64,000 nt of DNA from Mucilaginibacter sp. (GCA_028288025.1 JAQBOM010000003.1:62001-126000), one strand, 5' to 3'; positions 18,615-28,101 are shown, counted from the stretch's first letter. The notes: a model not told the origin generated them from the sequence alone. A program made the numbers and translations.

Positions 18615-18856
18615 ATCGTAATCTAAACAATCAGGCCTTTCAATACAGGTACGGTCTTTACAAATAGCGATGGATTTTACCCCACCGCTATTAAACCAGT
18701 ACAATAAACCTAAGCACATAACCACCTGTGCTTACTTTAAATACGCTTAAGCAAAAGATACCGTTGCCTGTCTGATGAAAAATAATTGAAATGAGCAACC
18801 TTTATAATTGATGCCCCGTAACGCTTATATAACAGTTGCGATAGCATACCAAAACA

Positions 18857-19597
18857 TTGATTAAAACCTTAAAAAGATACTTTTCCAGGCATATTACGGC
18901 TTCGCACGTATATGAAAAGGAGGTCGTTGAAGCTTATGATATCTGGGCGGCGAATTATGACTCGCAACCCGGCAACCTGATGCTCGACCTGGATGAATTT
19001 TTATATAACAAATTATTGGGCGGCATAGACATAAAAGACAAGCGCATTGCCGATATCGGATGTGGAACGGGCAGGCACTGGACAAAAATTTTTGCTGAAA
19101 AACCGGCAAGCTTAACAGGATTTGACGTTTCGCCCGGGATGCTTAAAAAGTTAAAGTCTAAATTTCCAGGTGCACAAACTGAAGTAATTAACGATAATTT
19201 ATTCAGTACAGTTGAGGACGAAACGTTCGACCTTGTCATATCTACCCTAACGGTTGCCCATATCGAAAATATTGAAGAAGCGCTACAGGCTTGGTGCAGG
19301 ATATTAAACAGCAAAGGCGACATCATCATCACTGATTTTCATCCGGATATTTTGGCAGTTGGCGGCAAAAGAACTTTCAGCCATCAAAATGCCCGTATCG
19401 CGGTCCGCAATTTCGTACATCCAACCGCAACGATCAGGGATATACTTTTAAGGAACAATTTCCACCTGGTTAGCCGGGAGGAATTGCATATCGATGAGTC
19501 TGTTAAACATTATTACCGGGAGCAGAACGCGCTGGCTGTTTATGAAAAATTTAAAGGGTTTCCTGTCATTTACGGGATGCATTTCAGGAGGGCGTGA
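18857..19597 (+). CDS. Class I SAM-dependent methyltransferase
   Basis: A 246-residue methyltransferase: VVEAYDIWAANYDSQPGNLM is the substrate-side N-terminal motif of the UbiE/BioC group. Motif I is RIADIGCGTGRHWTKIF, motif II LTGFDVSPGMLKKLK, and post-I FDLVISTLTVAHIENIEEAL. The start is TTG at 18857: no in-frame ATG exists early enough to include the conserved N-terminal motif. Its TGA stop overlaps the ATG of the amidohydrolase gene, so both proteins should be made in step. It probably acts on the same small molecule or glycan precursor. Confidence 0.87.
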   Translation: MIKTLKRYFSRHITASHVYEKEVVEAYDIWAANYDSQPGNLMLDLDEFLYNKLLGGIDIKDKRIADIGCGTGRHWTKIFAEKPASLTGFDVSPGMLKKLKSKFPGAQTEVINDNLFSTVEDETFDLVISTLTVAHIENIEEALQAWCRILNSKGDIIITDFHPDILAVGGKRTFSHQNARIAVRNFVHPTATIRDILLRNNFHLVSREELHIDESVKHYYREQNALAVYEKFKGFPVIYGMHFRRA

Positions 19598-20760
19598 TGA
19601 TCCTGAAACATTTAAAAATGATCGATGAGACTGAGCCTGTTAATATTAGGGTTGCCGACGAAAAAATTGCGAGCATATCGCCTGTCAATAGGTCCGATTT
19701 TAACGATCATTTGCAGCTGACATTTGAAAATGCTATTGTTTTCCCAGGGATAATTAATTCGCACGATCATTTAGACTTCAACCTGTTTCCGCAATTGGGA
19801 AACCGGATATATAATAATTATACCGAATGGGGCGCTCATATTCACAGCAATTATAAAGAGGAGATAGCACGTATTTTAAAAATTCCCCTTTTGTTGCGTG
19901 CAGAATGGGGCGTTTTTAAAAATCTGCTTTGCGGGGTTACAACAGTTGTAAATCATGGCGATAGGTTAAACTTAAAAAACAACCTGATAACTGTTTTTGA
20001 AGATACACATTGCCTGCATTCGGTCCGCTTTGAAAAAAACTGGAAGCTCCGGTTAAATAACCCGCTTAAAATAAACCTGCCTGCAGTGGTACATGTTGGT
20101 GAGGGCGACGATTGGCTCTCGTACCATGAAATTGACCAGTTAACCAACTGGAACCTGTTGCGAAAAAAACTGATCGGCATACATGCAGTGGCCATGTCGG
20201 AAGAACAGGCAAAGAAATTTGAAGCGATCATTTGGTGCCCGCAATCCAATTACTTTTTGTTAAATAAAACATCCCGGCTGAACCTCTTAAAAGATCATAC
20301 CAAAATATTGTTTGGAACCGACTCAACGTTAACAAGTACCTGGAATATTTGGGAGCATTTAACTATGGCACGACAAACCGGCCTGGTTAGCGATAAAGCG
20401 CTCTATCATACCTTAAACAAGAATGCGGCGGCCACCTGGCGATTAAATAGCGGCGATATTTCGGCCGGAAAAGACGCTGATATTGTTGTGGCTAAAATAA
20501 AACAGGACAAAGCCGGTTTTGATTCCTTTTTTTGTCTTGGCCCTTCAGAAATATTGCTGGTTATTCACCAGGGAAATATCAGGTTGTTTGATGAAGAGTT
20601 GTTGCCGCAATTAACCGATATCGCTATAAACGATTTTAGTCAAATTTTTATAAACGGCGCTCGCAAATATGTACGGGGCAATTTGCCGGCGTTAATGGAA
20701 AGCATCCGTAAATATAATCCGGAGGTTAATTTTCCTGTGAGTTTGACCAGGCCGAACTAA
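19597..20760 (+). CDS. Amidohydrolase-superfamily metal-dependent hydrolase
   Basis: About 387 residues with a composite beta-sandwich plus TIM barrel, as in the TRZ/ATZ and guanine-deaminase group. Metal ligands visible: HxH in INSHDHLDF (near residue 56), His in VHVGEG, His in LIGIHAVAMS and Asp in ILFGTDSTLT. The C-terminal SAGKDADIVV returns to the sandwich domain. It likely hydrolyses an amide or an amino-substituted ring. GTG 19594 is an alternative start, but the TGATG junction and AGGAGG 5 bp upstream favour ATG 19597. An amidohydrolase is unexpected in a glycan cluster and points to a modified or nucleoside-like intermediate. Confidence 0.86.
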   Translation: MILKHLKMIDETEPVNIRVADEKIASISPVNRSDFNDHLQLTFENAIVFPGIINSHDHLDFNLFPQLGNRIYNNYTEWGAHIHSNYKEEIARILKIPLLLRAEWGVFKNLLCGVTTVVNHGDRLNLKNNLITVFEDTHCLHSVRFEKNWKLRLNNPLKINLPAVVHVGEGDDWLSYHEIDQLTNWNLLRKKLIGIHAVAMSEEQAKKFEAIIWCPQSNYFLLNKTSRLNLLKDHTKILFGTDSTLTSTWNIWEHLTMARQTGLVSDKALYHTLNKNAAATWRLNSGDISAGKDADIVVAKIKQDKAGFDSFFCLGPSEILLVIHQGNIRLFDEELLPQLTDIAINDFSQIFINGARKYVRGNLPALMESIRKYNPEVNFPVSLTRPN

Positions 20761-20785
20761 GCACCGGGCGCTAATTTTTCCAACG

Positions 20786-21883
20786 ATGAAATTTGTTTTT
20801 GCAAGCTATGTGTACTCCGAAGATTTTAACCGGCCCGGGGAATGGCTGCGCCATATTCGATTTTACGGCGGCATACTTGAGTCTCTAAGCAAAAACAACA
20901 CGGTTATAAGCATTGAGCAAATTGACTTTGAAGGCGACCTGGTGTATAATGGCGTGCAGTATTACTTCAGGCGTTTTTCAAAACTCACCAGGCGCTTTCC
21001 TTTTAAATTACACTATTTCATAAAAAAACAGCAACCGGATGTGGTTTTTATACAGGGCCTGCATTTTCCGTTGCAGGTGATACAACTACGTTTAATGCTC
21101 GGAAAAAAAGTAAAGATCATTTTACAAAACCATGCGGAAAAGCCATTTACGGGCGTTAAAAAATACCTGCAAAAAATGGCGGACCGTTGTATCGACACTT
21201 ACCTGTTTGCTTCGCGCGATATGGGATTGGACTGGGTAAAAAAAGGCAACCTGACAAGCGCCGAAAAAATTCACGAAGTAATGGAGGTCTCTTCGGTTTT
21301 CTATCCGCTGGAACGAGAAACGGCCAGGGCGCATACCGGCGTTGAGAGCCGGCTTGTTTTCCTTTGGGTTGGCAGGCTAAACGAAAATAAAGACCCGTTA
21401 AATGTAGTAAAGGCATTTTTGCAATTTGTTGATTCGGAGCCATCAGCAACATTGTATATGATTTATCACACCACCGAATTGCTGCCACAAATAAATACCC
21501 TTTTAAAAAACTCAGCAAATGAAAACGCGGTTAAATTGATCGGACAAATCCCTAACGACAACCTGCTGTATTGGTACAACAGTGCCGATTATATAATATC
21601 CGGCTCGTATTATGAGGGAAGCGGCACGGCTGTTTGCGAGGCCATGTCATGCGGCTGCGTACCTATTGTAACCGACATCCCTACTTTTAGGGCAATAACG
21701 GAAAATGGCGATTGCGGATTATTATACGAGGCAGGAAACCAGGGGGAGTTGTTGTCGGCTTTAATACAGTCACAAACAATGGATAAATGCGAAAAACGAA
21801 CCCGAACGTTGGCCTGGTTTAACCAAAATCTTTCATTTGACGCCATTGCCCGGAAAATAGATGAAATTGCCAGAGCATTGTAA
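20786..21883 (+). CDS. Glycosyltransferase family 4
   Basis: A 365-residue GT-B enzyme. The C-terminal domain contains LVFLWVGRLNENKDPLNVVK (donor-site strand), LIGQIPNDNLLYWYNSADY and GSGTAVCEAMSCGCVPIVTD, the E-x7-E-like region of retaining GT4 enzymes. The N-terminal acceptor domain is less conserved but shows VVFIQGLHFPLQVIQ. It follows the amidohydrolase by 25 bp and faces the next glycosyltransferase, with only 19 bp between the stops. The donor and acceptor are unknown. Confidence 0.92.
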   Translation: MKFVFASYVYSEDFNRPGEWLRHIRFYGGILESLSKNNTVISIEQIDFEGDLVYNGVQYYFRRFSKLTRRFPFKLHYFIKKQQPDVVFIQGLHFPLQVIQLRLMLGKKVKIILQNHAEKPFTGVKKYLQKMADRCIDTYLFASRDMGLDWVKKGNLTSAEKIHEVMEVSSVFYPLERETARAHTGVESRLVFLWVGRLNENKDPLNVVKAFLQFVDSEPSATLYMIYHTTELLPQINTLLKNSANENAVKLIGQIPNDNLLYWYNSADYIISGSYYEGSGTAVCEAMSCGCVPIVTDIPTFRAITENGDCGLLYEAGNQGELLSALIQSQTMDKCEKRTRTLAWFNQNLSFDAIARKIDEIARAL

Positions 21884-21902
21884 TCAAAAAGACACGGGTT
21901 AA

Positions 21903-22958
21903 TCAAACAAACAAACTGATCACATTTTTTGCAATTTGCTCAACCGGGTATAACAAAACGGGCCTGTGATCAAGTTTTTTAGCCCGGAGAATAGTTAAAA
22001 CTTGCTCATTCATCTCAGCATTGGTTTTTACTACATAATGATTTCTGAATTGCTTTTCCATGGGCTTACAAAATGAAACTACATGTGCACCTGCGTATAA
22101 GGATTCGGATAAAACGGTGCTGAAGCCTTCATACATGGAAGGATGCAAGAATATTTTTGACCGCTGCATTAGTGCCAGCACCTCCTGGTGTGTCAGTTCG
22201 CCGGTAAATGTCAGGTTGTTTCCAAGGTGCAGTGACGCGGCCATAGCCTGTAACCGCTCGATCTCCGGGCCGTTTCCGCAAAGCACAGCCTTAATGCCGG
22301 GAAAAAATCCCTTCAAAAAGCTGATCGTCTCTACAAAAAGTTCGTATTGCTTTAACGGAATCAACGATCCCGCTCCTAAAATATCAATATCCCGGTGTAA
22401 CGAGCCGGCTCCAAATAAAGAAGTGTCCACGCCGAACGGTATCACATAAAGCGGTGATACTTTATAATTCGTTTTAAACTGAGTTGCAAGAAAATCGGAC
22501 ATGGCAATCAGGGAATCGCCTTTGGGTTTTACCCAGTTAAAATATTTATTGCCGCTTTTAACATCCTGGCCAACCAGCCAGCAATAGTGGTATAACCTAA
22601 AGTACTTTGCAAAATAGCTGCCGACAAAAGCACACTCGCCAAGCCAAAAGCTGAGCAACCCTATCAGGTGACGCGTTCTGTTTAATTTTCGCAGGGCTGC
22701 CCAGGCCTTTATCCAGGTAACCACATGAAAAAGCCCGCCTTTGCTTTTGCCGCCGATGGAGATCACCTTTATCCCATGCCATTTGTACTCGCCTTTTTGA
22801 AAAGGGTATTGAAACGTAAGAACAATTACATCCAGCCCCGGGCATACCTCTTTCAATCCTTTTACAAAAACCTGCAAAGCTGGGATACAGGTACTGTCGG
22901 CTTCGTTTTTCGGGAAGCCGGGGGTAAGAATAACCAAAGTTTCCCGTTTACTTTTCAT
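21903..22958 (-). CDS. Glycosyltransferase family 4
   Basis: A 351-residue GT-B enzyme: ETLVILTPGFPKNEADSTCI at the N-terminus, LYVIPFGVDTSLFG at the domain hinge, then DILGAGSLIPLKQYELFVE and KIFLHPSMYEGFSTVLSESL with the E-x7-E-type donor-site residues. It should transfer a nucleotide-activated sugar to the glycan precursor in the cytoplasm. Its start overlaps the end of the ABC-exporter gene by 11 bp, so the two form a coupled pair: one sugar transferase and the exporter of the finished unit. Confidence 0.92.
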   Translation of the reverse strand: MKSKRETLVILTPGFPKNEADSTCIPALQVFVKGLKEVCPGLDVIVLTFQYPFQKGEYKWHGIKVISIGGKSKGGLFHVVTWIKAWAALRKLNRTRHLIGLLSFWLGECAFVGSYFAKYFRLYHYCWLVGQDVKSGNKYFNWVKPKGDSLIAMSDFLATQFKTNYKVSPLYVIPFGVDTSLFGAGSLHRDIDILGAGSLIPLKQYELFVETISFLKGFFPGIKAVLCGNGPEIERLQAMAASLHLGNNLTFTGELTHQEVLALMQRSKIFLHPSMYEGFSTVLSESLYAGAHVVSFCKPMEKQFRNHYVVKTNAEMNEQVLTILRAKKLDHRPVLLYPVEQIAKNVISLFV

Positions 22959-24615
22959 CCAGCGACAAGATTTTATTACAAAAAGACAAACTGTTTTTAT
23001 TGTGTGTGATGAAGAGGATCATTTTCCCCCGCTCCGCGAGTAATTGCAATTGTTTAAGAATGCAGCACTCTGATTGATCATCCATTTCGCCAAAAGGCTC
23101 ATCTAAGATCAGCAGGTCAAAATCGTGGTATAAAGCCCGGGCCAGCATGATCCTTTGCCGTTGGCCTCCGCTTATATTTTTCCCGTTTTCCTTTATTATT
23201 GTCTCATACCCTTCTGGATATTTATCCAGTAACTTATCGATCCCGCAAAAGGCTATAACCTCATTTAATTTAGACTCGTTATACTTCTCATCATCCAGGG
23301 TTATGTTTTTGATGATGGAATCGTGAATAAAAAATGGCTGCTGTTTTACATATGATATCCTGTTCCAGTACCTTTGCCTGTCGGAACCTGTAGTGATTTT
23401 ATCATTCAGCAGTATAGTGCCGCAGCCTGGTTCCAAAAAACCCAGTAAAAGATTGATAAGTGTCGTTTTTCCCTTGCCAGATACACCCGATATGCCGGCA
23501 AAATCACCCGGAACCAATTCAAAACTGACGTGATTTACGACCGGCTGATCTCTGTATTTGAAGTATACCTGTTTAAATTTCAGTGAGCTTATCGGATGCG
23601 AAGATTGTGTTTTGTTGATTAGTTCATTAGCCTGGACAGGTAAAAGATCTGTTAACGTAAACTGGTAGGTTTTCATTTGACCGGTACAGTTTAATATTTT
23701 CACTACGCCGGGGATGATCTTATACGAGGCAGCCATAAAAATTCCAATCGTAAGCAAATCAACGGCCGGCATATTTGCCGACCATTTATTGATCACGATA
23801 AGTATAAAAAAACCTAAAACCGCGAATATCTCGATTAGCCGCGAGGGCAACGACTGCAAAGTTTGCTGGGTAGCAATATTTTCATTCAGCTGCTCCTGGT
23901 AACCATAATACCTATTGATAAAGAAATCGTTTTTATCATAAATATTGCTTTCCACAAACCCCGATAGTGCTTCGTTCAAATGTTGGATAGTTCGCTGGTT
24001 CGCCGCTTTGATATTAGCACGGAGGTTCTTTAATTTCTTCCGGATAAACCAGGCCAGTGCAACTACCGGCGGCAATAAAACCAAAAACAATAACAGGAAA
24101 AGCGAAGGGTGATAAAACAGGATGGCACAAATCGTAAAAAAGATCAGTATAACTTGCGCTACCACCTGTTGAAAATTTGTCAAGATATAATGACTGAATT
24201 CAACCGGCTGATGGCTGATGCGACGTACTTGCACAGATGAATCAATGTTTACAAAATGACTGTAATCAGTTGTGAGGTATGACAATATATTTCGTTTGGA
24301 TAACCTTGACGCGACGGCGTAAAAAAAGTGGTGCTGCGACTTCAATCCCCGGAATGCAGCCCAGTTTTTAAGACTGAAAAAGATCAAAAAAACGCCGATA
24401 AGGGCTATTGAGTTGGGGGTTAACAACACAGCAGGCAGAAAGGCAATTTTAGCAGCAGGCACATTTTTAGTGTAAAAATTTATGATGACCAGTAGCAGCC
24501 CCAAAAATATTATATCAAGGACACCGATAGCAAGGTCAAATAGTATGAGCCGGCCGAGCTTTACTTTTTCCCTGCTATTTAAAATAAAAAAAATACCTGA
24601 CAGAATTTGCTTCAA
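22948..24615 (-). CDS. ABC exporter (fused permease-ATPase), PglK/MsbA-like
   Basis: A 555-residue half-transporter. About residues 15-310 form six hydrophobic spans. The nucleotide-binding domain carries Walker A GVSGKGKTT near residue 375 (the usual second Ser is Lys), signature ISGGQRQR near 478, Walker B LLILDEPFGEMD near 500 and the H-loop FITHN. Size and organisation match PglK-type flippases of lipid-linked oligosaccharides and MsbA-like lipid exporters. Given its partner glycosyltransferase and cluster, export of a lipid-linked glycan or glycoconjugate is the best guess. No peptidase-C39 domain is present, so export of a peptide with leader cleavage is not supported. Confidence 0.88.
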   Translation of the reverse strand: MKQILSGIFFILNSREKVKLGRLILFDLAIGVLDIIFLGLLLVIINFYTKNVPAAKIAFLPAVLLTPNSIALIGVFLIFFSLKNWAAFRGLKSQHHFFYAVASRLSKRNILSYLTTDYSHFVNIDSSVQVRRISHQPVEFSHYILTNFQQVVAQVILIFFTICAILFYHPSLFLLLFLVLLPPVVALAWFIRKKLKNLRANIKAANQRTIQHLNEALSGFVESNIYDKNDFFINRYYGYQEQLNENIATQQTLQSLPSRLIEIFAVLGFFILIVINKWSANMPAVDLLTIGIFMAASYKIIPGVVKILNCTGQMKTYQFTLTDLLPVQANELINKTQSSHPISSLKFKQVYFKYRDQPVVNHVSFELVPGDFAGISGVSGKGKTTLINLLLGFLEPGCGTILLNDKITTGSDRQRYWNRISYVKQQPFFIHDSIIKNITLDDEKYNESKLNEVIAFCGIDKLLDKYPEGYETIIKENGKNISGGQRQRIMLARALYHDFDLLILDEPFGEMDDQSECCILKQLQLLAERGKMILFITHNKNSLSFCNKILSLDEK

Positions 24616-24765
24616 TGGCTTCAGAGCGTACTAAGGTGACAGGTTAACCGTCAAAAAACTGACGTTAACCAATTCAATTTAAAGTACGGGACAACACGGA
24701 GAATGGTTGCCTGAAACTTGATCCGGAGTAAACCGAAAGGCGAATTAATGAGCTGTTATTAAATA

Positions 24766-24806
24766 AAATGTCTCCGGCCCGTCCATGAGGAACCGGAGAC
24801 GTTTTT
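24766..24806 (-). terminator. Rho-independent terminator after aqpZ
   Basis: An 8-bp perfect stem, GTCTCCGG/CCGGAGAC, has arms at 24770-24777 and 24793-24800. On the minus strand it is followed by the U-rich stretch ATTTTATTT, just past the aqpZ stop codon. Confidence 0.8.
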
Positions 24807-25578
24807 AAACACGGTTGATTGAAATATCTTCGTGAACTTCGACGGTCTTTTTAGTGATCGTTTCATTTTGTTCCATCACTACCTTCCAAAAACCTGCGGC
24901 TACTAGTCCGCCCAAAATTGGGGCGACAATAAAGAGCCATAGCTGGCTAAGCGCTTTGCCGCCCGCAAAAATTGCGGGGCCAAGGCTTCTTGCCGGGTTT
25001 ACAGAAGTGCCGGTTATAGGTATTATCACCAGGTGTATTAAAGTTAGTGACAAACCGATAGCTAAACCAGCCATTGCAGGATTAGCCCTTTTAGCGGTCG
25101 TTCCGTAAATAACCACGAGGAAAAGAAATGTAAATACCGCTTCAGCAATAAAGGCCGACTGGGTTGAGTATTTACCCAGGTAATCCGCACCCCATCCATT
25201 TGCTCCGAGGGCATATTCACCCATAGAAAAGTCGGGGCGGCCTGAGGCGATCAGGTATAACAGACCGGATGCCAGAACAGCTCCGATACATTGCGAAACG
25301 ACATAGCCTACCGTATCCTTAACGGATAACTTGCCCGCAGCCAGCATAGAAATTGAAATAGCAGGATTAATATGGCACCCCGAAATAGGGCCGATGGTAT
25401 AAGCCATTACGACCACACTAATGCCAAACGCCAGTGAAATCCCCAACAGGCCTATACCGGAGGGCGGGATGTCTGTAGAATTGGCTCCCGCAATAACCGC
25501 CGCCCCGCATCCAAATAATACAAGGCAAAATGTACCGACAAGTTCGGCAACATACCTTGTCAAAGGTTTAGTTTCCAT
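24805..25578 (-). CDS. aqpZ: Aquaporin Z-type water channel
   Basis: A 257-residue MIP-family protein with six membrane spans and two NPA boxes, GCHINPAIS and GTSVNPARSLG. The second box has the Arg after NPA, and IHLVIIPITGTS precedes it, giving the His and Thr expected at the AqpZ selectivity filter. This supports water rather than glycerol conduction. The C-terminal 20 residues (TITKKTVEVHEDISI) are charged and cytoplasmic. It is a single gene with a terminator behind it and the unusual 125-bp inverted-repeat segment upstream. Confidence 0.95.
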   Translation of the reverse strand: METKPLTRYVAELVGTFCLVLFGCGAAVIAGANSTDIPPSGIGLLGISLAFGISVVVMAYTIGPISGCHINPAISISMLAAGKLSVKDTVGYVVSQCIGAVLASGLLYLIASGRPDFSMGEYALGANGWGADYLGKYSTQSAFIAEAVFTFLFLVVIYGTTAKRANPAMAGLAIGLSLTLIHLVIIPITGTSVNPARSLGPAIFAGGKALSQLWLFIVAPILGGLVAAGFWKVVMEQNETITKKTVEVHEDISINRV

Positions 25579-25628
25579 AATTTTTTCATTTAGGTTAAAT
25601 AATTAATAAATATAACTAACTATTTATC

Positions 25629-25753
25629 AATCAATGTCGTTCAGTTAAGAATTATTGTATGGCGCCCGGTGTATCATTTGTTGAGAGTGATACAACCTGA
25701 TACAGCTAATACAGTTTGATACACGTCTCCATTTTAACTAAACGACATTGATT
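25629..25753. repeat. 125-bp segment bounded by a 20-bp inverted repeat (MITE-like or operator)
   Basis: The arms at 25629-25648 (AATCAATGTCGTTCAGTTAA) and 25734-25753 are inverted copies with one mismatch. Between them lie words TGATAC at 25688, 25698 and 25717 and TAATAC at 25707, spaced 10, 9 and 10 bp, plus an inverted GTATCA at 25671. No open frame or exact flanking target duplication is present. It may be a small non-autonomous element or a regulatory array upstream of aqpZ; the sequence alone does not decide. Confidence 0.6.
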
Positions 25754-25821
25754 AAACTAACTGTGTGATTGCGTTGGTTGTTTTTAACAAGTTAAATCAG
25801 TGCAATCAAACAAATCAAAAA

Positions 25822-27252
25822 TTAGCGGTCAAAGACATCCTTTAACACTCTTTTTGCCGCATGATAACCGCACATGCCATGCACGCCACCCCCGGGCGGG
25901 GTTGAAGAGGAACAGATATATATTCCCTTCGCGGAGGTTTTATAAGGTGACCATCGCAAGGCCGGGCGGGTAAATAACTGACCGATATCGATAGCCCCGC
26001 CGTTTATATCGCCGCCAATATAATTGGGATTATGGGCTTCCATTTGGGCGGTATCCATGGTATGCCGGGCTACAATAGTATCTTTAAAACCCGGCGCAAA
26101 GCGTTCAACCTGATTTTCAATGGCCTGGGTCATATCCTTTTTGGAACCATTGGGCACATGACAGTACGCCCAGGCGGTGTGCTTGCCTGCCGGTGCGCGT
26201 GATGGGTCAACTATAGTAGGTTGTGCGAGCAGCACAAATGGTCTTTCCGGGTGGATGCCATTCCATATCTGCTGCTCGCTATTTGCGATCTCTTCAAACG
26301 AATTTCCTATATGAACCGTTCCGGCCTGTTTACAATCCCTTGCCTTAAATGGTATTGGTGTATCAAGCGCCCAGTCGACTTTAAAAACGCCCATGCCGTA
26401 GCGGTAACGTTCCAACTGCCATTTATAGAGCGACGAAAGCTTGTGGCCGGCTATCTGCAGCACTTGCCTTGGCGTGACGTCTAACAATACGGCACGCGCC
26501 GACGGAAGTTGTGTTAACGACTGTACATATATATTGGTTTCAACGGTGCCGCCTATCGAAATAAAATAGGCCGCCAATGCATCTGCGATGCGGCTGGAAC
26601 CACCTTTGGGTATCGGCCACCCCTTTACATGGCCGGATGCCAGCAGCACGAGTGCAATCGCCGAAGTGGCTGTATTGGTTAACGGCTGTATTGAATGCCC
26701 GGCCATGCCTGCAAAAAAAGCTTTTGCGCCGGGCGTTTTAAATCGTTTCGACAGGTAGTTTGCGGAAGTTAATGCCTTCAACCCGAACCTGGCCATAGCC
26801 ACAGGATGTTTGGGGAAATGCAACGGCGCTAAAACATCTTCCGCAATCAACGGCCAATCGTTTACTATCGGGCCTATTAATTTGCGATAGGCCTGTTCAT
26901 CTAAGCCCAATAAGCTGGCCGTTTCGTCAACACTGCCTTTTAGCAATGCCGCTGTCCCATTATCAAAGGGATGCGCCGCCGCTATTTGAGGATAGATGTA
27001 TTTAAGTCCAAATTTATCCAGCGGAAGCTGCGCAAAAAAGGGCGATGCCGCGGCAAGCGGATGTACCGCCGAGCAAATATCATGAATATAGCCCGGCAAT
27101 GTAAGTTCTGCGGAACGCAGCCCCCCGCCGATGGTTTCTTTGCCCTCAAGCAATAAAACTGAAAGCCCGTTCTGTTGCAATAAAATAGCGGCAGCCAAAC
27201 CATTCGGGCCCGAGCCGACTATTATCGCATCATAATCGCGCTTTTCAAGCAT
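25822..27252 (-). CDS. FAD-dependent oxidoreductase, CrtI/PYROXD2-like
   Basis: A 476-residue flavoprotein with the dinucleotide-binding motif DAIIVGSGPNGLAAAILLQQ at the N-terminus, then LLLEGKETIGGGLRS. It ends with GIYICSSSTPPGGGVHGMCG, the C-terminal FAD-binding segment of the phytoene-desaturase and PYROXD2 group. The length fits PYROXD2-like proteins, whose substrate is unknown; no carotenoid synthesis gene (crtB, crtY) is nearby, so a carotenoid role is unsupported. The start codon shares its A with the NIPSNAP stop (TAATG). Confidence 0.85.
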   Translation of the reverse strand: MLEKRDYDAIIVGSGPNGLAAAILLQQNGLSVLLLEGKETIGGGLRSAELTLPGYIHDICSAVHPLAAASPFFAQLPLDKFGLKYIYPQIAAAHPFDNGTAALLKGSVDETASLLGLDEQAYRKLIGPIVNDWPLIAEDVLAPLHFPKHPVAMARFGLKALTSANYLSKRFKTPGAKAFFAGMAGHSIQPLTNTATSAIALVLLASGHVKGWPIPKGGSSRIADALAAYFISIGGTVETNIYVQSLTQLPSARAVLLDVTPRQVLQIAGHKLSSLYKWQLERYRYGMGVFKVDWALDTPIPFKARDCKQAGTVHIGNSFEEIANSEQQIWNGIHPERPFVLLAQPTIVDPSRAPAGKHTAWAYCHVPNGSKKDMTQAIENQVERFAPGFKDTIVARHTMDTAQMEAHNPNYIGGDINGGAIDIGQLFTRPALRWSPYKTSAKGIYICSSSTPPGGGVHGMCGYHAAKRVLKDVFDR

Positions 27253-28037
27253 TAAAAATCGGAGTATGCAGTAGGGTGCAGAAACAGGATATCGGCCTTC
27301 GACACGTTATGCTGGTATTCGGGTTTTGCCACCAATGTCTTCCATTCGGGGTCGTTTGAAAAAGTATTCCAGTGTTTATCCCTGTCCGCGCGGTCGTTAA
27401 AAGTGGTCATATACATTAGGTTAGGCATGTGGCTTCCCGCCAGTACTTCGGCATAAAACACCGCGTTAAAGCCAAGGCGTTTAAACAGCGCTACTTCATC
27501 ACCAACGTTAAACATGCGCACTTTATTCAGGTTATATTTTTCGGTAGCACTTTCGTAGCTGCGCAGCTCATAAACACGGTCGGTTTTATTCCCGGTAAGA
27601 TTGGGAACAGCCGGCGCAGGCATTTTTGGGAATGCGCGCAGAATGATCGTTTCCATCCGCGTATAGGGGATGTCTTTATACTGCGCATCGATGTATTCCG
27701 CACCACTTGATACATATTGTTGATCATCCAGAAGTTTTTGACCGGCATTTTCTAATTGATTCCAGCTTGTGAAAGGCGTCAGCACATACACCTTACGGTC
27801 AGCAGTATCCCGGTCAACCGGTTTAAATACACCTATATGCTGGATGCCCATTTTGTGCATGGCAGGCAGGTACGCGCTTTGCAGATAATTATCCAGCCGG
27901 TCTTCCTGCTGTTGTGTTTTAAGATGATATATTTTTATCTGGTAATAAAATTTTTCTGCCGCGCTGGTGCGCATAGTTGCAGAAATGAACAATAAAAAAG
28001 CTAAAAAGCTGAGGGATAGTTTAAATAACGGTTTCAT
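27252..28037 (-). CDS. Secreted double-NIPSNAP-domain protein
   Basis: A 261-residue protein with a cleavable signal peptide (LSLSFLAFLLFISATMRTSA) and two NIPSNAP-type ferredoxin-like domains. The first is YYQIKIYHLKTQQQEDRLDN through about residue 125, the second VYELRSYESATEKYNLNKV through the C-terminus. NIPSNAP proteins have no firmly known catalytic role. In Bacteroidota secreted two-domain forms occur near sugar-metabolism genes, as here. It is translationally coupled to the downstream flavoprotein by TAATG. Confidence 0.88.
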   Translation of the reverse strand: MKPLFKLSLSFLAFLLFISATMRTSAAEKFYYQIKIYHLKTQQQEDRLDNYLQSAYLPAMHKMGIQHIGVFKPVDRDTADRKVYVLTPFTSWNQLENAGQKLLDDQQYVSSGAEYIDAQYKDIPYTRMETIILRAFPKMPAPAVPNLTGNKTDRVYELRSYESATEKYNLNKVRMFNVGDEVALFKRLGFNAVFYAEVLAGSHMPNLMYMTTFNDRADRDKHWNTFSNDPEWKTLVAKPEYQHNVSKADILFLHPTAYSDF

Positions 28038-28101
28038 AAAATCAAAGGTTGATAAACCGTAAATTTACTTTTTTCTTCGGTTAGTATGAATTAATATCAA
28101 T

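Noticed and set aside
10346..18856. Possible RiPP cluster because of SPASM and B12 radical-SAM proteins and an ABC exporter
   Set aside because: I found no short precursor-like open frame with a leader and Cys/Ser/Thr-rich core, no peptidase and no C39 domain in the exporter.
25822..27252. Carotenoid phytoene desaturase
   Set aside because: The sequence fits the PYROXD2 side of the family, and no other carotenoid gene is nearby.
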